From assembly GCA_003221695.1 (NCBI GenBank), contig QHSX01000070.1, positions 1-36,771 on the forward strand: a stretch of 36,771 nucleotides of DNA. The letters run 5' to 3'. The translations under genes and the position numbers were made by a program. The notes under the pieces are model-generated. The model was not told where the DNA came from, made no database searches, and saw nothing but the letters and a program-made list of their open reading frames with translations. Numbering within the stretch: the first letter of the stretch is position 1; each line of letters begins with the position of its first letter. Shown here one piece after another: positions 1 to 7,044 of the stretch. The DNA is from Candidatus Rokuibacteriota bacterium (lineage in GTDB: Bacteria; Methylomirabilota; Methylomirabilia; Rokubacteriales; CSP1-6).

Positions 1-165
1 CGTCGGCGGAAGCGCGTCGAGGAGATCTTCGGCTGGCTCAAGACCGTCGGCCTGATGCGAAAGACCCGTCATCGCGGGACCCGCCGCGTGGACTGGATGT
101 TTACCTTTACCTTGGCCGTCTACAACCTCGTTCGGATTCGAAACCTCACGTCCCAAACGGTATGA
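1..165 (+). pseudogene. C-terminal fragment of a DDE transposase (IS5/IS1182-type), cut by the window edge
   Basis: The open frame enters from before base 1 and stops at TGA 163-165, giving 54 residues. The fragment has the end typical of IS5/IS1182-family DDE transposases: a Glu in the context VEEIFGWLK (the likely third catalytic acid), then an RKTRHRG stretch and a hydrophobic helix ending YNLVRIRNL. The upstream catalytic Asp residues and the N-terminus lie outside the window, so I cannot tell whether the full gene is intact. It sits at the left of a region that also carries an excisionase-like gene and an integrase, so it is probably an insertion sequence that landed in an integrated element. 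Confidence 0.75.
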
Positions 166-279
166 CGGGTAACGGACAGGGCCTGACGATCGCAGATCGG
201 CCGGCAGCCGGACGCCGCGCGGGTCGCCCGCGGGGCCTCCGCTGGACCGAGTTGAGAACAACAGTGCCGTCGTCATTCG

Positions 280-299
280 CTTTTTCAGCAGCCTGTTAG
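280..299. repeat. Possible right end of the insertion sequence
   Basis: The stretch CTTTTTCAGCAGCCTGTTAG lies about 115 bp downstream of the transposase stop. Similar CTTTTTCAGCAGCCTG sequences often follow IS5/IS1182-type transposase genes, from general knowledge. The matching left inverted repeat would be outside the window, so this is a weak call. Confidence 0.25.
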
Positions 300-1435
300 T
301 GGCGCGAAGCAACGCCGGCCAGCGTCCATGTTGAGTGCAATGTTACACGCCGTCGTCATACGAACCCAGCGATTCCACACGCGGTAGTTTCCGCCTTTTG
401 TTGCGGTTGTCTTTCGCGAGCACGCCTGGCACGTCCGAGAGCCACCGGCGGCGGCGCCGAGAGCGCCACCATAGCTCCAGGAGCTCGAAGTACCCACGAG
501 CGGAGTACTTCACAGCTTCGCCTGAAGCGGGACGACTTCCGTCGCGTCTGAGGTAAAGCTTTGCCTAACCCTCCGCCTCCCGTCCCTCTCCTCAATGGCC
601 GCCAGCCCACTCGTCATCGATCCGCCGTTGGGACCCGTTCTGGACCCGCCGTGGGCCCACCTCAAGGCACGATCCTGGGTCCACGAACGAGCACGGCAGC
701 TGGACGATGAGCGGCTACAGGTCAATTGTCGTGCCGATCAGCTCGCGGTATCACGCGAAGTACGCGTCGACGGCACGCTAATGAACCATCGCGGGTCCCG
801 CTTTCCCCCCTCTGGCCACCGCCCTCATGCGGCCCTCGCGCCGAAATGGCGGATTGCGTCTGCGCCCCCAGAGGGCCGCGCGCCGATCAATAGATGCGTG
901 CACTTAGGGTCCGTCCGGCCCTCCGCTTATCTTGCGATCTCCCTCTTCCTCTCCGCGTCGCTTCCCTTCCTCGTCTCGCTATCTCGTCATCAGTCCGCCG
1001 CGGATCTCTTTGACTGTCCCGACGGCGCCGGGAAGGTATGAGATGGTGCGTTTCGCGGCGGAGGCGCTGCGAAACACCGCGGTCTCGCACGACGCCGGAA
1101 GGAGGCATGATCCTGATCTCGTCGAGCAGAGCACTTTGCCGGTGAGGACTTGTGGTCGGCGGAGCTTCCCCGACCGGCCCTGGCATGTTTCTCGCTCCCG
1201 GCCGGCCATAGAACGGCGCGGCGGTGATCGCGAACGCCCATCGGAGACCGTTGCGCCGGAGGGAGGTCGCGAGGTTGTCTGAGTGGAACGGTGGAGTGGA
1301 CTAGGCAGGACGGGCCGAGAATCTTGATTCCGTGCCCGCACAAATCATCACTTCCCAGCCCCAGGACGTGAGTTTTAGGTGGAGGAAAGGTTTCGGGCCG
1401 GGCCCCGAGCCCGGACGCGAGAGAGGGGCCGCCAA
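300..1435. other. Stretch without a supportable gene
   Basis: Both strands hold only short, compositionally biased open frames that overlap each other in several phases and show no family motif, signal peptide or convincing ribosome binding site. No tRNA fold or CRISPR-like repeat was seen. It is probably non-coding or decayed DNA inside the integrated element. Confidence 0.5.
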
Positions 1436-1792
1436 GTGGACGGAGCTTGCATCCCAGACACTGACCTAGGAAAGATCCCTCGGACCGCCGGAACCGCGGC
1501 TCTGAGCCATCCCGAGGGCAAGACCGAGGTCCTCGAGGGAGGACAGGAATACCTCACGGTCGACGAGGTCGCCGAGGTCTTGCGGGTGTCGGCTCCGACG
1601 GTGTATCGCCTTGCCAAGAGAGATCCGACCCTTCCCGTGCTGCGCCTGGCCGGGCTGATGCGGTTCCCACGCGAGCGCCTCCTCCGCTGGCTCCGTGACC
1701 GGGAGCAAGGGCACGGAAGGCCGCGTGGGATTGGTGGACAAGCGACTGTACTGCGTAAGACCGCGCGAGACCACGCAGGCAGCCAAACGTAG
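1436..1792 (+). CDS. Excisionase-like helix-turn-helix DNA-binding protein
   Basis: Predicted small DNA-binding protein of the excisionase/AlpA type (MerR-like winged HTH). The core begins with YLTVDEVAEVLRVSAPTVYR, the helix-turn-helix, followed by a wing and a Phe-Pro-Arg-Glu-Arg-Leu-Leu segment typical of these domains. Such proteins set the direction of integrase-driven recombination or regulate element genes. I chose GTG 1436 because a GAGAGGGG sequence lies 7 nt before it. An in-frame GTG at 1379 would add 19 residues, has weaker start context and cannot be excluded. The residues before and after the HTH are low-complexity and charged and match nothing I recognise. The gene lies 266 bp upstream of the integrase on the same strand, the arrangement expected for an integrative element. 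Confidence 0.65.
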   Translation: MDGACIPDTDLGKIPRTAGTAALSHPEGKTEVLEGGQEYLTVDEVAEVLRVSAPTVYRLAKRDPTLPVLRLAGLMRFPRERLLRWLRDREQGHGRPRGIGGQATVLRKTARDHAGSQT

Positions 1793-2047
1793 GGCACTCG
1801 TGTCCTGATCTTGTGCTGACCGTGGGCTTCGTCACTGCGAAGAGGGGGGCGTGCGCCGCCGTCCTGATCGTGCGCGAGGGATTCTGCATAATCGCGATCG
1901 AGCGCGACTTCCTCTCGAGCTACTTCGACAAGCGCAGCTCCTAGCAAGCAGAGTTATGATGCCATCGCCCTCGCAAGAGCGGACCGTCGTCATGTTCACG
2001 AGGGCGATGCTTCAGTGCGCAACACCCGGCGAGGAGGCCGGGAGAGA

Positions 2048-2055
2048 GGAGGAGG
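2048..2055 (+). promoter_or_regulatory. Strong ribosome binding site of the integrase
   Basis: GAGGAGG lies immediately before the GTG at 2059 and fixes that codon as the start. It is stronger than most sites elsewhere in the window, consistent with the integrase being separately acquired DNA. Confidence 0.6.
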
Positions 2056-2058
2056 TAA

Positions 2059-3234
2059 GTGGCGAAGCTCATCAAACGAACATGGACAAGTCGAGGACCC
2101 ACGGGGCACAGGGTCCGCAAGGTCGCGCACGGGTACACACTCCAAGTACCGTGCCGGCCTTGCCCGCACAGGGACACGAAGACGGGAAAGATTCTTCACC
2201 CGAATGGGGTGCGACAGGTCCGGGTGGTGAACTCGGCCTGGAGTCGCGAAGACGCTGAGAAGGCGCTCGCTTCGTATCTACTGGGCGTCGAGCAGGAGCA
2301 GGCGAAGGCGTCCGCACTGACGACGTTCGGCGAGGGCATCGAGCAGTATCTCAAGGCGAAGGCGCGGAAGAGGTCCCTCGCGTTCGACAAGCTCTACTTG
2401 AATCAATTCAAGGAGGAGTTCGGCGCTGGGACTCCGCTCATCGACATCACGGCGGCGCGGATCAGCACGTGGAAGGCCGACAAGCTCTCGGCGGTCTGCC
2501 CGCGTACTGGGAAGCCCTACGCGGCTGCATCCATCAATCGCCCGCTCGCTGCCCTCCGGCACCTCCTTCAACTCGCTCATGAAGAGTGGGGGGTGCTGTC
2601 GGCGGTGCCCAAGATCCGTCTGGAGAAGGAACCCCAAGGGCGTATCCGCTGGCTTGAGCCAGACGAGGAAGTCCGGCTGCTCGCCGCGTGCGCCAAGTCG
2701 AGGAACCCGGAACTCACCAAGATCGTCACCGTCGCCCTGGAGAGCGGCCTACGCAAGGGCGAGCTGCTCGGCCTTACCTGGGACCGCGTGGACCTCAGCC
2801 GCGGCGTCATCCGGCTGGAGCAAACGAAGTCGGGCAAGCGGCGTGAGGTTCCCATGCGCCAGGTGGTGTACGACACCTTGGCGAGCCTGCCTGGCCCGCG
2901 AGAGGGTCAGGTGTTCCAGACCCGTAGCATCAGGACTGCATTCGAGAACGCCGTGGTCGACGCCAAACTGGAAGACTTCCGCCTCCACGACACGCGGCAC
3001 CATTTTGCTTCGTGGTTCGTGATGCGCGGTGGGAATCTCCAGGCGCTCAAGGAAATACTCGGTCACGCGAGCCTGACCATGACGCAGCGGTACGCCCATC
3101 TCTCGCCCGATCATCTAAGGAGTGAGGTGGCCAAGACCGAGCGGCTTGCGAACTCCCGAGCCGTCAGCACAAAGTCAGCACAAAGCGTCGTTGATGCAGT
3201 AGCGGCTCGTGAGGGTGCCGCGGCAACTATCTGA
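2059..3234 (+). CDS. Tyrosine recombinase / phage-type integrase
   Basis: Site-specific recombinase of the tyrosine integrase family, 391 aa, a normal length. The N-terminal part (about 1-90) resembles an arm-binding region and carries PCRPCPHRD, a possible metal-binding or basic patch. A SAM-like core-binding domain follows (about 90-190), then the catalytic domain (about 195-355). The catalytic set is complete: R232 in SGLRKGE, K257 or K260 in TKSGK, H310 and R313 in HDTRHHF, H336 in LGHAS and nucleophile Y345 in TQRYAHLS. The GTG start has an excellent AGGAGG 4-5 nt upstream. The gene ends 7 bp before the 3' CCA of tRNA-Leu on the opposite strand, so the element probably integrated into that tRNA gene. 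All active residues are present, so it may be functional, although the rest of the element looks sparse. Confidence 0.93.
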   Translation: MAKLIKRTWTSRGPTGHRVRKVAHGYTLQVPCRPCPHRDTKTGKILHPNGVRQVRVVNSAWSREDAEKALASYLLGVEQEQAKASALTTFGEGIEQYLKAKARKRSLAFDKLYLNQFKEEFGAGTPLIDITAARISTWKADKLSAVCPRTGKPYAAASINRPLAALRHLLQLAHEEWGVLSAVPKIRLEKEPQGRIRWLEPDEEVRLLAACAKSRNPELTKIVTVALESGLRKGELLGLTWDRVDLSRGVIRLEQTKSGKRREVPMRQVVYDTLASLPGPREGQVFQTRSIRTAFENAVVDAKLEDFRLHDTRHHFASWFVMRGGNLQALKEILGHASLTMTQRYAHLSPDHLRSEVAKTERLANSRAVSTKSAQSVVDAVAAREGAAATI

Positions 3235-3241
3235 TTTTCTT

Positions 3242-3270
3242 TGGTGCCGAAGCGGGGACTCGAACCCCGA
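3242..3270 (-). other. Likely attachment (att) site at the tRNA-Leu 3' end
   Basis: Tyrosine integrases often recombine in the T-arm and 3' end of tRNA genes and leave the integrase gene next to that end. Here the integrase stop is 7 bp from the tRNA CCA, so this segment is the expected crossover region. I did not find a second copy of the tRNA 3' end between 1 and 3241, so the other att copy should lie left of the window. This is inference from arrangement. Confidence 0.45.
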
Positions 3271-3328
3271 CACCCTTGCGGGCACATGACCCTGAATCAT
3301 GCGCGTCTGCCAATTCCGCCACTTCGGC
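3242..3328 (-). tRNA. tRNA-Leu (anticodon CAG)
   Basis: Read on the minus strand, the 87-nt sequence folds as a class II tRNA. It has a 7-bp acceptor stem GCCGAAG/CTTCGGC, a D arm with AATTGGCAGACGC, and a perfect 5-bp anticodon stem CATGA/TCATG enclosing loop TTCAGGG (anticodon CAG). It also has a long variable arm CCCGCAAGGG, a T arm CGGGG-TTCGAGT-CCCCG, discriminator A and an encoded CCA. The long variable arm plus CAG identifies tRNA-Leu reading CUG, the main Leu codon expected in this GC-rich genome. Its 3' end faces the integrase gene. Confidence 0.97.
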
Positions 3329-3344
3329 CCACGCGGCGTCAGTC

Positions 3345-3372
3345 ATAATACCGTCCGAGGATGGCAAGTCAA
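3345..3372 (-). promoter_or_regulatory. Sigma-70-like promoter of tRNA-Leu, overlapping the smpB start
   Basis: On the minus strand TTGACT (3367-3372) and TATTAT (3345-3350) are separated by 16 bp. The -10 box ends 17 bp before the tRNA 5' end. The -35 box lies inside the first codons of smpB, so the two divergent genes share this DNA. Confidence 0.6.
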
Positions 3373-3849
3373 GCCAGCGCCCGCGCGAGTGACCGTACCG
3401 TCGCCACCAACCGGCGCGCGCGGCACGAGTACGAGATCCTCGAGACCGTCGAGGCGGGCCTCGTGCTGCGCGGGACCGAGGTGAAAGCGCTCCGCGCCGG
3501 GCAGGTGACCTTCAAGGACTCCTACGCGACGGTCCGCAACGAGGAGGCGTGGCTCGTCGGGTGCCACATCAGCCCGTACAGCCACGGCAGCGACGCCAAC
3601 CACGACCCGGAGCGCGACCGAAAGCTCCTCCTGCACCGGCGCGAGATCACCCGGCTCGTCGGCAAGATCGCCGAGCGGGGTTTGACCCTCGTCCCTCTTC
3701 GACTATACTTTAAGGACGGTCGCGCGAAGGTGGAGCTCGGCTTGGCGCGCGGTCGCAAACTTCACGACAAGCGGGCGGCCATCCGGGAGCGCGAAGTCCG
3801 GCGCGAGATGGACAAGGCCGCGCGAGCCGGCCGTCGGGGCGAATGGTGA
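3361..3849 (+). CDS. smpB: SsrA-binding protein SmpB
   Basis: SmpB binds tmRNA and carries it to ribosomes stalled on broken mRNAs, where it mimics the codon-anticodon pairing. The 162-aa product has the full family pattern: NRRARHEYEILETVEAGLVL near the N-terminus, the GTEVKALRAGQVTFKDSY segment, the HISPY motif, the RKLLLHRREI region and LTLVPLRLYFKDGRAKVELG. It ends in a basic tail with GRKLHDKRAAIRERE and many Arg/Lys residues that enter the mRNA channel. ATG 3361 is the first good start. The gene ends 21 nt before its partner RNA, tmRNA. A promoter-like sequence inside its coding region probably drives ssrA. Confidence 0.97.
   Translation: MASQASARASDRTVATNRRARHEYEILETVEAGLVLRGTEVKALRAGQVTFKDSYATVRNEEAWLVGCHISPYSHGSDANHDPERDRKLLLHRREITRLVGKIAERGLTLVPLRLYFKDGRAKVELGLARGRKLHDKRAAIREREVRREMDKAARAGRRGEW
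3682..3709 (+). promoter_or_regulatory. Putative internal promoter for tmRNA inside smpB
   Basis: TTGACC (3682-3687), a 16-bp spacer and TATACT (3704-3709) form a near-consensus sigma-70 promoter inside smpB, about 160 bp before the tmRNA 5' end. The local codons (TTG, CGA, CTA, TAC, TTT, AAG) are unusually AT-rich for this gene, as if kept for promoter function. Confidence 0.5.
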
Positions 3850-3870
3850 GCCCCGGCGGTTCCGAGAGGA

Positions 3871-4226
3871 GGGGGCGACAGGTTTCGACGGGGATCAGTG
3901 AGGCCCAGGCTGCGTCTCGAGGTTTCTCTCCCCTCGTTAAATAGAGAGAACGGTATAGCTGCCGACACTCAGCTAGCTCTGGCGGCCTAACACCCGTCAG
4001 CGCCCGCCGGATCGGGCCATCAGGATTCGGGAACGGGCGCCATATTCTGGTGGCTGGCCCCAAACCTGGCCTCAGGGGAGGGGCGAGACACTTGAGGCTG
4101 GTCCTGCGGCGATCCTGCCGACCGGAGTGCCGCGGGACGAGACGCTGTAGAGTCGATCGGCTATCGACGTAGACGCCTGCGGCTGAGGGTTTCCGGACGT
4201 GGGTTCGATTCCCACCGCCTCCACCA
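3871..4226 (+). ncRNA. ssrA: Transfer-messenger RNA (tmRNA), one-piece
   Basis: tmRNA rescues stalled ribosomes and adds a degradation tag to the unfinished protein. The 5' part GGGGGCGACAGGTTTCGACG and the 3' part GGTTCGATTCCCACCGCCTC are the conserved tRNA-like ends. The acceptor stem GGGGGCG/CGCCTCC pairs with one G-T, followed by discriminator A and encoded CCA. The tag frame is 3961-3990: resume codon GCC after ATAGCT, reading Ala-Asp-Thr-Gln-Leu-Ala-Leu-Ala-Ala and then TAA. This ends in the usual LAA. GC-rich pairing segments suited to the pseudoknots follow. The total length, 356 nt, is normal for a one-piece tmRNA. smpB is directly upstream, and no terminator is visible before the next gene. 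Confidence 0.96.
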
Positions 4227-4235
4227 ACCCCTCGC

Positions 4236-4934
4236 GTGAGGCTCCTCTTGATCAGCAACTCCGGAAAGCCGTTTCTCGAGCACTGCATGGGGCAGATCGC
4301 CGCCTTCCTCGGCCCCGCCCGGCGCGTCGTGTTCGTCACGGCCGCCAACCTGTACGACGAGCCCGCCTACTACGAGCGGGCGCGCGCGGCGCTGGGGGCC
4401 GCGCCGCCCGCCGGCTGCGGAGCCCACGTCCTCCACCTCCGCTGGGACGCGGATCCGCTCGCCGTCCTCGAGCGCGCCGAGGCGCTCTTCGTCGGCGGCG
4501 GCAACACCTACGCCCTGCTCAAGCGGCTCCAGGAGGGCGGCCTGCTCGATCCCATTCGGACCCGCGTGCGAACGGGTCTGCCGTACATCGGCTCGAGCGC
4601 CGGCTCCAACGTGGCGGGCCCGAGCGTTCTCACGTCCAACGATTGGAATGTGGTCGGCCTCACCGTCTTCGGGGCCCTCGCCCTTGTGCCGTTCAACATC
4701 AACCCGCACTACCTCGAGACCGATCCCGCGATGGCGCCCGGGAGCGAGACCCGCGACGAGCGGATCCGCGAGTATCACGTGGTCCACAGCAGTCCCGTCG
4801 TCGGCATCGAGGAGGGCACCGTGCTGCGCGTCGAAGACGGCGTGGCGATCGTCCTCGGCCGTGGCCGGGTGAAGGCCTTCGCGCGGGGGCGCGAGCCGCG
4901 CTGGTACCGGGCCGGCGAGCGCGTCGAGGTCTAG
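4236..4934 (+). CDS. pepE: Dipeptidase E (peptidase family S51)
   Basis: Alpha-aspartyl dipeptidase that splits Asp-Xaa dipeptides in the cytoplasm. The 232-aa length matches the E. coli enzyme (229 aa). The catalytic triad of family S51 can be read: S121 in GSSAGSN, D136 in SNDW and H158 in INPHY. The FVGGGNTYALLKRL segment (85-98) is the usual substrate-side motif. The GTG start at 4236 lies only 9 nt after the tmRNA CCA end and has no clear ribosome binding site. It is therefore probably cotranscribed with tmRNA and released by processing, or leaderless. The stop codon shares the palindrome CTAG with the stop of the convergent DUF1177 gene. The family assignment is firm; the link to tmRNA is only positional. 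Confidence 0.92.
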   Translation: MRLLLISNSGKPFLEHCMGQIAAFLGPARRVVFVTAANLYDEPAYYERARAALGAAPPAGCGAHVLHLRWDADPLAVLERAEALFVGGGNTYALLKRLQEGGLLDPIRTRVRTGLPYIGSSAGSNVAGPSVLTSNDWNVVGLTVFGALALVPFNINPHYLETDPAMAPGSETRDERIREYHVVHSSPVVGIEEGTVLRVEDGVAIVLGRGRVKAFARGREPRWYRAGERVEV

Positions 4935-5866
4935 TCGCGCCCGGGGGTCTGGAGCAGCCGCATCGAGCCGTAGCGGCGCAGGATGGCCTCCCACTCGGCC
5001 GCGTCGTGGAACTGGCACTGCCGGCGACCGAAGGCCTTGGCGACCTCGAGGCAGAAGCGCACGGCCAGCTCGATGTCGGCCGGCTGCGAAGCGCCAGTGG
5101 CCGAGCCCGGCACGGGCACCTCCGCGGTGAGGGCCACGCCGACCACCGGCGCCCGTGTCGCCGTGGCAGGCTGCAGGATCGAGTTCAGATGGAAGAGCGC
5201 GTTGCCGTACGGCGTGATGTCCTGCATGGTCAGCGGAAACACCACGGGCATGCGGCCCGTGACCTGTTGCATGAGCGTCAGCAGATCCTCGGCAACACGG
5301 AGGATCCAGCCCTCCTTGACCGTCGCCGAGATCGCGATCCCCCGGTGGTTGATCACGCGGTTGCCACGTGTCGTGTCCACACTGAGGATCGCCTCCATCT
5401 CCGGCCGCACCTCCTCCTGATTCAGGGTCGCCATGTCGACAGGCGAGTTCATCATCGTCACCGACGGGTGGGCGATGGTTCGCGCATTCGGGCAGATGTG
5501 AGTGGAGATGACGACATCGCCCGGCAGGCGATCGCGTTTTTGCGCCATGCGACCGAGCTTGAGGGCACAGGCGACGGCCGTCACCGCGCCGTCGGCGTCC
5601 GACACGAGCCCGATCTTCTCGGGGCGGGCGCCGATGCCGCCCAGGCGGCCGATGATGCCGAGGGTGGGCGCCTGGCCGCCCGCGAGCCGTCCCTCCGTCC
5701 CCGGCACGGTGATCCTCAGGAAGTCGGTGCTCCCGTCCTTCCCAACGACCTGCTTGACCTGCACGTCGGTCACGCCTGCCGCTCGGATGGTCGCGGCGAC
5801 CTCCTCTCCGGTGACGGTGGCGGAATCGAGCACTTCGAGCGCCTGCAGCACCGCGGGAAGCGACAT
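4931..5866 (-). CDS. DUF1177 family protein
   Basis: A 311-aa protein of unknown biochemical function that I place in DUF1177 from its overall pattern: a start like MSLPAVLQALEVLDSATVTG, the central VVISTHICPNARTIAHPS segment (about 119-136) and a following NSPVDMATLN. It has no signal peptide and no membrane segment. ATG 5866 is preceded by AGGAGGG at ideal spacing. It is the last gene of the long minus-strand array, after the SDR, DUF917 and the Dpp/Opp importer. Members of this family are often found beside peptide or hydantoin transport and catabolic genes, from general knowledge, so a role in the same catabolic route is likely but unproven. Its stop overlaps the pepE stop. Confidence 0.78.
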   Translation of the reverse strand: MSLPAVLQALEVLDSATVTGEEVAATIRAAGVTDVQVKQVVGKDGSTDFLRITVPGTEGRLAGGQAPTLGIIGRLGGIGARPEKIGLVSDADGAVTAVACALKLGRMAQKRDRLPGDVVISTHICPNARTIAHPSVTMMNSPVDMATLNQEEVRPEMEAILSVDTTRGNRVINHRGIAISATVKEGWILRVAEDLLTLMQQVTGRMPVVFPLTMQDITPYGNALFHLNSILQPATATRAPVVGVALTAEVPVPGSATGASQPADIELAVRFCLEVAKAFGRRQCQFHDAAEWEAILRRYGSMRLLQTPGRD

Positions 5867-5892
5867 GCGCCCCTCCTAGCTGGTTCTCGGAA

Positions 5893-6681
5893 TCACGGTT
5901 CCATCCCCGCCGCGAGATTCAGCCGGGCGAACACGGGTATCGTGCGGCCGCCGTCCATCACGATCGCCCGCCCGGTGACGAAGTCGAAGGCGGGCGAGCA
6001 GAGGAGGACGACCATCTGCGCGATCTCGCCCGGCGTCACGAGGCGGCCGAGCGGGGTCGCGGCGATCGCTGCCGCCCGATACGCCGGCATCCTGTCCGTC
6101 CGGGGACCGGCGATCTGGCTCGGCACCACGGCGTTCACGGTGATGTGCGGCGCGAGCTCGACGGCGAGGCTCTCCGTGAGGCTCAAGAGCGCCGCCTTGG
6201 CGAGCCCGTAGACCCCGTGCGAGCGGACGAGCCCCGAGGTCGCTCCGACGTTGACGATACGGCCCCAACCCAGGCGCGCCATCTCGGGGGCGACCTGCTG
6301 GGCGGCGACGTACACGGACTTGAGGTTCGCGTCCATGACGTAGTCCCAATCCGGCTCGGCGAGCATCGTGAACGGCGTGTCGCAGAACGGGCCCGCGTTA
6401 TTCACGAGGATGCTGATCGGCCCGAGCCGTTCGCCTACCTCCTCGATCAGGCGCCGTACGTCGTCAGCCCGGGCGATGTCCGCCTGAAAGGCGGCGGCCT
6501 CCCCGCCCCCGTCGCCGATCGCCCGCGCGACCATTTCCGCGGCGGCGCGCGACGTCCGATAGTGCACGGCGACCCGGGCACCCCGCCGCGCCAGCGCGGT
6601 CGCGATCTCCACGCCGGCACCCGACGAGGACCCGGTGACGAGCGCCAGCTTGCCCTGGAGAAGCGTCGCGTCTTCGGTCAT
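5893..6681 (-). CDS. SDR family NAD(P)-dependent oxidoreductase
   Basis: Classical short-chain dehydrogenase/reductase, 262 aa. The Rossmann cofactor motif is TGSSSGAG (16-23) and the structural motif is NNAG (94-97). The catalytic set is N119, S149, Y158 and K162 (YGLAK). The C-terminal VTGRAIVMDGGRTIPV resembles the FabG-type VTGQ-x-DGG end. The Arg residues in VHYRTSRAAAE after beta-2 suggest NADP(H), but this is inference. It sits between the HapK-like gene and DUF1177 in the catabolic array and could reduce or oxidise a ring or side-chain carbonyl of the imported substrate. FabG-like fatty acid synthesis seems less likely in this setting. Confidence 0.88.
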   Translation of the reverse strand: MTEDATLLQGKLALVTGSSSGAGVEIATALARRGARVAVHYRTSRAAAEMVARAIGDGGGEAAAFQADIARADDVRRLIEEVGERLGPISILVNNAGPFCDTPFTMLAEPDWDYVMDANLKSVYVAAQQVAPEMARLGWGRIVNVGATSGLVRSHGVYGLAKAALLSLTESLAVELAPHITVNAVVPSQIAGPRTDRMPAYRAAAIAATPLGRLVTPGEIAQMVVLLCSPAFDFVTGRAIVMDGGRTIPVFARLNLAAGMEP

Positions 6682-6720
6682 GGCGTTCTCCTAAGATCCC
6701 GAGCAGGAGCAGGCCGCCCT

Positions 6721-7044
6721 TCATGGCTCGACCAGCTCCGTCCAGATCGACGTCGTGTACGAACGGTCGAGATACTTGGCGTAGAGCTCGTCGATCAGCT
6801 CCTTGCCGACGATGGCGAGCTCCGTCTCGTACGCGGCACGATCGCTGACCTCGATCCGCTCGATGTAGTCCCATGGCCCGCCTGTGAGCCTGGCGCCGAC
6901 CTCGATGATCCGGTGGGTGCGATAGGACCTGATTGTTTTCAGCCTCGCGGCGACCGCGTAATCCACCTCGCGCTCGAAGCGCTCGTAGTCCTCCTTGCTG
7001 ACCCCGGGCTTGAGCTTCGCCAGCACGTACCGGATGATCGCCAT
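6721..7044 (-). CDS. Small HapK/RedY-like alpha-beta barrel protein, copy 1
   Basis: A 107-aa cytoplasmic protein with the pattern YVLAKLKPGVSKEDYERFER, then SYRTHRI, WDYIERIEV and YLDRSYT near the end. It resembles the small dimeric alpha-beta barrel proteins (ABM/Dabb-like, HapK/RedY group), which bind or transform small aromatic or pyrrolic molecules. Function here is unknown. ATG 7044 overlaps the DUF917 stop as TGATG, which suggests translational coupling; a TTG one codon earlier is also possible. A clear paralogue lies at 13754-14077 in the same array, sharing SYRTHRI, YIERIEV and YLDRS. Family naming is tentative. Confidence 0.7.
   Translation of the reverse strand: MAIIRYVLAKLKPGVSKEDYERFEREVDYAVAARLKTIRSYRTHRIIEVGARLTGGPWDYIERIEVSDRAAYETELAIVGKELIDELYAKYLDRSYTTSIWTELVEP

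Noticed and set aside
595-1041. A 148-residue plus-strand frame in the element
   Set aside because: No motif, no good ribosome binding site and overlapping frames of similar length on the other strand.
4199-6211. A 670-residue open frame on the plus strand
   Set aside because: It runs through tmRNA, pepE and antisense DUF1177/SDR; composition is Arg/Ala/Gly-rich shadow sequence without any motif.
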